Assembly (NCBI GenBank): GCA_031253995.1
Contig: JAIRVG010000044.1
Span: 1-64,000, forward strand
DNA: 64,000 bases
Direction: 5' to 3'
Source: Paucimonas sp.
GTDB lineage: Bacteria; Pseudomonadota; Gammaproteobacteria; Pseudomonadales; Pseudomonadaceae
Shown here: in pieces, positions 60,008 to 64,000 of the stretch
How the letters are laid out: every line of letters starts with the position of its first letter
Numbering within the stretch: the first letter of the stretch is position 1
Notes under the pieces: generated by a model
Told to the model about the DNA's origin: nothing
Databases searched by the model: none
The model's input: the letters and a program-made list of their open reading frames with translations, nothing else
Program-made: the position numbers and the translations under genes

Positions 60008-60023
60008 TGGCAAGCGCATTGCA
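60008..60023 (+). promoter_or_regulatory. Sigma-54 promoter for gmaS
   Basis: TGGCAAGCGCATTGCA has GG (60009-60010) and GC (60021-60022) exactly 10 bases apart, the sigma-54 -24/-12 rule, and fits TGGCAC-N5-TTGC in all but one base. Transcription would start near 60034, leaving a leader of about 147 bases. Confidence 0.6.
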
Positions 60024-60032
60024 TTCCTGTCA

Positions 60033-60047
60033 GGAAACTAAATTTCC
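60033..60047. promoter_or_regulatory. Shared dyad at the gmaS start site (putative operator)
   Basis: GGAAACTAAATTTCC, arms GGAAA/TTTCC, extended by one pair to A..T. It starts at the predicted +1 of the sigma-54 promoter. Same pattern as the two other sites, which suggests repression by the neighbouring XRE-cupin protein. Confidence 0.55.
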
Positions 60048-60180
60048 TTGATGGAATTACATGTTCAAGCCCAGCCCTCAACGCCACGTTCTTCGCTTCC
60101 GGACCACGGTGCTGGCTCGATTCGACCTTGTTCGCCTGCCTTTTTCCGACCGCCTTGCCTTATTCCAGGAGTGAAGACTC

Positions 60181-61515
60181 ATGTTGCCAGTTGATACGCA
60201 GCGCATCATCGAACAGCACGGCATCAAGTACGTGCTGGCCCAGTTCGTCGATATCCATGGCGCCGCGAAGACCAAATCCGTCCCGGTCACCGGGCTCAAG
60301 GCGGTGGCCGAAGACGGGGCCGGGTTCGCCGGCTTCGCCATCTGCGGCATGGGCATGGAGCCCCATGGTCCCGACTTCATGGCCCGGGGCGATCTTTCCA
60401 CGCTGATCCCGGTGCCATGGCAGCCGGGCTATGGTCGTATCGTCTGCATCGGTCACGTCAACGGCGAGCCCTGGCCCTTCGACACCCGCTACGTGCTGCA
60501 GCAGCAGGTAGAGCGCCTGAAGGACAAGGGCTGGACCCTCAACACCGGCCTGGAACCCGAGTTCAGCCTGTTCCGCCGCGATGCCAGCGGCAAGCTGCAA
60601 CTGGTGGACGCCTCCGACAACCTCGACAAGCCCTGCTACGACTACAAGGGCCTGTCACGCTCCCGGGAATTCCTCGAACGCCTGACCGAAGCCCTGCAGC
60701 CGGTGGGCTTCGACATCTACCAGATCGACCACGAGGACGCCAACGGCCAGTTCGAGATCAACTACACCTACAGCGATGCCATGGAGTCGGCGGACCGCTT
60801 CACCTTCTTCCGCATGGCTGCCGGCGAGATCGCCAACGACATGGGCATGATCTGCTCGTTCATGCCCAAGCCCGATCCGAAGCGCGCCGGCAACGGCATG
60901 CACTTCCACCTGTCGATCGCCAGCGCCACCAACAAGAACCTGTTCCACGACGCCAGCGACCCGAGCGGCATGGGCCTGTCGAAGCTGGCCTATCACTTCG
61001 CCGCCGGCCTGCTCGCCCATGGCCCGGCCCTGTGCGCCTTCGCCGCGCCGACCGTGAACTCCTACAAGCGCCTGGTCGTCGGCCGCTCGCTGTCGGGTTC
61101 CACCTGGGCGCCGGCCTTCGTCGCCTTCGGCTCCAACAACCGCTCGGCCATGGTCCGCGTGCCCTATGGCCGTCTCGAATTCCGCCTGCCGGATGCCGGC
61201 TGCAACCCGTACCTGGTGACCGCCGCGATCATCGCCGCCGGTCTCGACGGCATCGAGCGCCAGCTGGAGCCGGGCTTCGTCTGCAACGAGAACCTCTACA
61301 ACCTCAGCCTCGAAGAAATCGCCGCCCGCGGCATCAAGACCCTGCCGCAGTCGCTCAAGGAAGCTACCGACGCCCTGGCCGCAAACCCGCTGTTCCGCGA
61401 GGTGCTCGGCGCCGAGATCGTCGATGAGTTCATCCGCCAGAAACGCATGGAGTGGGTGGAGTACAGCCGGCATGTCTCCGACTGGGAGATCCAGCGCTAC
61501 ACCGAATTCTTCTGA
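60181..61515 (+). CDS. gmaS: Gamma-glutamylmethylamide synthetase (GlnT-like)
   Basis: Joins methylamine to glutamate with ATP, first step of the N-methylglutamate pathway. A 444-residue glutamine-synthetase fold: N-terminal [20 protein letters not shown], then [27 protein letters not shown], the ATP-site loop [10 protein letters not shown] and the [25 protein letters not shown] segment. It is short of the type I adenylylation loop. Databases often call it type III glutamate-ammonia ligase; the mgs and mgd neighbours support GmaS. It is followed by the mgsABC genes. Confidence 0.88.
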   Translation: MLPVDTQRIIEQHGIKYVLAQFVDIHGAAKTKSVPVTGLKAVAEDGAGFAGFAICGMGMEPHGPDFMARGDLSTLIPVPWQPGYGRIVCIGHVNGEPWPFDTRYVLQQQVERLKDKGWTLNTGLEPEFSLFRRDASGKLQLVDASDNLDKPCYDYKGLSRSREFLERLTEALQPVGFDIYQIDHEDANGQFEINYTYSDAMESADRFTFFRMAAGEIANDMGMICSFMPKPDPKRAGNGMHFHLSIASATNKNLFHDASDPSGMGLSKLAYHFAAGLLAHGPALCAFAAPTVNSYKRLVVGRSLSGSTWAPAFVAFGSNNRSAMVRVPYGRLEFRLPDAGCNPYLVTAAIIAAGLDGIERQLEPGFVCNENLYNLSLEEIAARGIKTLPQSLKEATDALAANPLFREVLGAEIVDEFIRQKRMEWVEYSRHVSDWEIQRYTEFF

Positions 61516-61520
61516 GCCAC

Positions 61521-61617
61521 AAGTTTCAAGCTGCAAGCTGCAAGAAAGAGCAGTTCGCGGCGTACCCAAAACTCCGTTCAACACGGACAACTTGCAGCTT
61601 GCCGCTTACAGCTTGCT
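61521..61617. repeat. Inverted repeat between gmaS and mgsA
   Basis: TTTCAAGCTGCAAGCTGCAA and the reverse-complement-like CTTGCAGCTTGCCGCTTAC face each other across about 45 bases. It belongs to a different repeat type than the REPs above. In RNA it would form a long hairpin between gmaS and mgsA and could lower downstream expression. Confidence 0.65.
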
Positions 61618-61642
61618 GCCGAACAACGTGAGGCGCTGATTT

Positions 61643-62542
61643 ATGTGCGGAATCGTAGGTCTTTACCTGAAGAAGCCCGAGCTCGAAGGCCAGCTCGGCA
61701 AACTGTTCGAACCCATGCTCGAAGCCATGACCGATCGCGGCCCGGACAGCGCCGGCTTCGCCATCTATGGCGATGAAGTGGCCGACGGCTGGGTCAAGCT
61801 GACCCTGCAGGCCACCGACGTCGGCTACGACTGGAAGAAACTGATGGGCGAGCTGGAAGGCCGCCTCGGCTGCTCCCTGGACTGGTTCCAGAACGCCAGC
61901 GCCGCCGTGCTCAAGGCACACAGCGCCGAGGAACCGGTGCGCGCCGCCCTCGCCGAGCTCGCCCCGGACGTGCGCATCATGAGCGCCGGCCAGAGCATCG
62001 AGATCCTCAAGGGCATGGGCCTGCCCCGGGAAATCTCCGAGCGCTTCGGCCTGGCCGGCATGAAGGGCAGCCACATCATCGGCCACACCCGCATGGCCAC
62101 CGAAAGCGCGGTGACCATGGAAGGCAGCCACCCGTTCTCCACCGGCGCCGACCTGTGCCTGGTGCACAACGGCTCGCTGTCCAACCACTTCCGCCTGCGC
62201 CAGGAGCTCAAGCGCGAAGGCATCACCTTCGAGACCGACAACGACACCGAGGTCGCCGCCGGCTACCTGACCTGGCGCCTGCGCCAGGGCGACAGCCTCA
62301 AGGAGGCACTGGACAAGTCGCTGGAAGACCTCGACGGCTTCTTCACCTTCGCCATCGGCACCCGCAACGGCTTCGCCGTGATCCGCGACCCGATCGCCTG
62401 CAAGCCGGCGATCCTCGCCGAGACCGAGGACTACGTCGCCATGGCCTCCGAATACCAGGCGCTGGCCAGCCTGCCGGGCATCGACAAGGCGAAAGTCTGG
62501 GAGCCCGAACCCGCCACCATGTACATCTGGGAACGTGCCTGA
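61643..62542 (+). CDS. mgsA: N-methylglutamate synthase subunit A (glutamine amidotransferase, GlxB-like)
   Basis: A 299-residue class II glutamine amidotransferase domain. The catalytic cysteine is residue 2 (MCGIVGLYL), with GPDSAGFAIYGD, GHTRMATESAVTMEGSHPFS and LVHNGSLSNHFRLR downstream. With MgsB and MgsC it forms a split glutamate-synthase-like enzyme that converts gamma-glutamylmethylamide and 2-oxoglutarate to N-methylglutamate. Starts after the repeat, 127 bases after gmaS. Confidence 0.9.
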   Translation: MCGIVGLYLKKPELEGQLGKLFEPMLEAMTDRGPDSAGFAIYGDEVADGWVKLTLQATDVGYDWKKLMGELEGRLGCSLDWFQNASAAVLKAHSAEEPVRAALAELAPDVRIMSAGQSIEILKGMGLPREISERFGLAGMKGSHIIGHTRMATESAVTMEGSHPFSTGADLCLVHNGSLSNHFRLRQELKREGITFETDNDTEVAAGYLTWRLRQGDSLKEALDKSLEDLDGFFTFAIGTRNGFAVIRDPIACKPAILAETEDYVAMASEYQALASLPGIDKAKVWEPEPATMYIWERA

Positions 62543-62554
62543 GGAGCCCCTTTC

Positions 62555-63229
62555 ATGAAAACCATCGACCTTTCCAGCGCCACGGTGCGTGAACTCAACC
62601 AGACCCTGCACGGCGAAGTGCAGGACCGCGAATGGCTGGTCACCCACCCCGACGGCAAGCACAACCTCGCGGTCGGCCTGAACCAGGCCGTGAGCATCGA
62701 TATCCAGGGGCACGCCGGCTACTACTGCGCCGGGATGAACCAGAAGGCCTGCATCACCGTGCACGGCAACGTCGGCGTCGGCGTGGCCGAGAACATGATG
62801 TCCGGCTCGGTACGGGTCAAGGGCAGCGCCTCCCAGGCTGCCGGCGCCACCGCCCATGGCGGGCTGCTGGTGATCGAGGGCGATGCCGGCGCACGCTGCG
62901 GGATCTCCATGAAGGGCGTCGACATCGTGGTCGGCGGCAGCATCGGCCACATGAGCTGCTTCATGGCCCAGGCCGGGCGCCTGGTGGTGTGCGGCGATGC
63001 CGGCGATGCCCTGGGCGACTCGTTGTACGAGACGCGCATCTACGTCAAGGGCGAGGTCAAGTCGCTGGGCTCGGACTGCATCGAGAAAGAGATGCGCGCC
63101 GAGCACATCGCCGAAGTGACCGAGCTGCTCAACCGCGCCGGCTTCGACGAGGATCCGGCGAGCTTCAAGCGCTACGGCTCGGCACGCCAGCTGTACAACT
63201 TCAAAGTCGATAACGCATCCGCGTACTGA
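62555..63229 (+). CDS. mgsB: N-methylglutamate synthase subunit B (GXGXG domain, GlxC-like)
   Basis: A 224-residue protein equal to the C-terminal GXGXG beta-helix domain of glutamate synthase. It shows the repeated Gly-rich turns HGNVGVGVAENMMSGSVRV, KGSASQAAGATAHGGLLVIEGDAGARCGIS and GGSIGHMSCFMAQAG. It starts 12 bases after mgsA. Confidence 0.9.
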   Translation: MKTIDLSSATVRELNQTLHGEVQDREWLVTHPDGKHNLAVGLNQAVSIDIQGHAGYYCAGMNQKACITVHGNVGVGVAENMMSGSVRVKGSASQAAGATAHGGLLVIEGDAGARCGISMKGVDIVVGGSIGHMSCFMAQAGRLVVCGDAGDALGDSLYETRIYVKGEVKSLGSDCIEKEMRAEHIAEVTELLNRAGFDEDPASFKRYGSARQLYNFKVDNASAY

Positions 63230-63249
63230 TCCGCGGCGAGGACATTCCC

Positions 63250-64000
63250 ATGAGCGAAAAACACACTCCCGTGCTGCGCGAATCGGCCACCTTCGATCGC
63301 CTGACCATCCAGGAAATCCAGCGCGCCGCCGAGACCGGCATCTATGACATCCGTGGCGGCGGCACCAAGCGCAAGCTGCCGCACTTCGACGACCTGCTGC
63401 TGCTCGGCGCCTCGGTGTCGCGCTATCCGCTGGAAGGCTATCGCGAGAAATGCGGCACCGACGTGGTCCTCGGCACCCGCTTCGCGAAGAAGCCGATCCA
63501 CCTGAAGATCCCGGTGACCATCGCCGGCATGAGCTTCGGCGCGCTGTCGGCCAATGCCAAGGAAGCCCTCGGCCGTGGCGCGACCATCGCCGGCACCAGC
63601 ACCACCACCGGCGACGGCGGCATGACCCCGGAAGAACGCGGGCAGTCGCAGCACCTGGTCTACCAGTACCTGCCGTCGCGCTACGGCATGAACCCGGATG
63701 ACCTGCGCAAGGCCGACGCCATCGAGATCGTCCTCGGCCAGGGCGCCAAGCCGGGCGGCGGCGGCATGCTGCTGGGGATGAAGGTCACCGAGCGGGTGGC
63801 CGGCATGCGCACCCTGCCGATCGGCGTCGACCAGCGCAGCGCCTGCCGTCACCCGGACTGGACCGGCCCGGACGACCTGGCGATCAAGATCGCCGAGCTG
63901 CGCGAGATCACCGACTGGGAGAAGCCGATCTACGTGAAGATCGGTGCCAGCCGGCCCTACTACGACGTCAAGCTGGCGGTGAAGGCCGGTGCCGACGTGA
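63250..64000 (+). CDS. mgsC: N-methylglutamate synthase subunit C (FMN glutamate-synthase domain), 5' part
   Basis: The first 250 codons of a GltB central-domain protein (GlxD-like), cut by the right edge; the family is about 440 residues. Seen: DIRGGGTKRKLPHFDDLLLL, KIPVTIAGMSFGALSANAKEALGRGA, SNTTTGDGGM-type loop here as TSTTTGDGGMTPEER, and the IVLGQGAKPGGGGMLLG motif of the FMN/2-oxoglutarate site. It begins 20 bases after mgsB. Confidence 0.9.
   Translation, partial: MSEKHTPVLRESATFDRLTIQEIQRAAETGIYDIRGGGTKRKLPHFDDLLLLGASVSRYPLEGYREKCGTDVVLGTRFAKKPIHLKIPVTIAGMSFGALSANAKEALGRGATIAGTSTTTGDGGMTPEERGQSQHLVYQYLPSRYGMNPDDLRKADAIEIVLGQGAKPGGGGMLLGMKVTERVAGMRTLPIGVDQRSACRHPDWTGPDDLAIKIAELREITDWEKPIYVKIGASRPYYDVKLAVKAGADV

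Overview
The window is high-GC gammaproteobacterial chromosome, almost certainly a Pseudomonas of the fluorescens lineage. Three things point there: the gene order mpl-ubiX ... proA-nadD-rsfS-rlmH-mrdA-rodA-mltB-rlpA-dacA-ybeD-lipB-lipA ... holA-lptE-leuS ... lnt-corC-ybeY-ybeZ ... hemL-thiE-thiD-ladS ... amn ... hrpB; the paired REP elements with the core CGCTGGCAAGCCAGCTCCCA; and Pseudomonas-type proteins such as a LadS-like kinase, DUF1820 and DUF3077. Most of the window (about 1-51 kb) is conserved core genome. No tRNA, rRNA, CRISPR array, insertion sequence or prophage was recognised.

Layout. 1-8.8 kb: peptidoglycan recycling (mpl, cut by the left edge), flavin prenyltransferase ubiX, a small lipoprotein, a MORN-repeat/C13-protease lipoprotein, a MaoC-like protein, a CidA/LrgA-LrgB pair, a Lon-substrate-domain protein, a DedA-PAP2 fusion and a 3-methyladenine glycosylase. 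8.9-20.3 kb: the proA/nadD/ribosome-factor cluster running into the cell-elongation and lipoate block, closed by a strong terminator. 20.3-26.3 kb (minus strand): leuS-lptE-holA, then a short arfA (ribosome rescue) gene with its built-in RNA hairpin, then a lytic transglycosylase. 27-37 kb: lnt-corC-ybeY-ybeZ (without miaB), hemL-thiE-thiD and a LadS-type sensor kinase lacking a receiver domain. 38-49 kb: an acyl-CoA dehydrogenase, amn, rluE, an Lrp regulator, a possible small RNA, a metal efflux protein, hrpB and an amino-acid permease. 49.4-51 kb: a small accessory patch with an HTH protein facing a DUF3077-RES pair.

The most informative region is 51.3-64 kb. It holds two divergent operons that together encode the N-methylglutamate pathway of methylamine use. 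On the plus strand gmaS-mgsA-mgsB-mgsC (last gene cut by the right edge) turns methylamine and glutamate into gamma-glutamylmethylamide and then N-methylglutamate. On the minus strand purU-folD-mgdA-mgdB-mgdC-mgdD encodes the sarcosine-oxidase-like N-methylglutamate dehydrogenase, which passes the methyl group to tetrahydrofolate, plus FolD and PurU to oxidise that one-carbon unit to formate. Between the arms sits an XRE-cupin regulator. By eye I find a sigma-54 promoter and an NtrC-like dyad upstream of gmaS, a sigma-70 promoter upstream of purU, and a shared 15-bp dyad (consensus GGAAWNWWAWWTTCS) placed over the start region or -10 of all three transcription units. This suggests control by nitrogen limitation plus a dedicated repressor. 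Adjacent MgdB has lost two of the zinc ligands known from sarcosine oxidase delta subunits.
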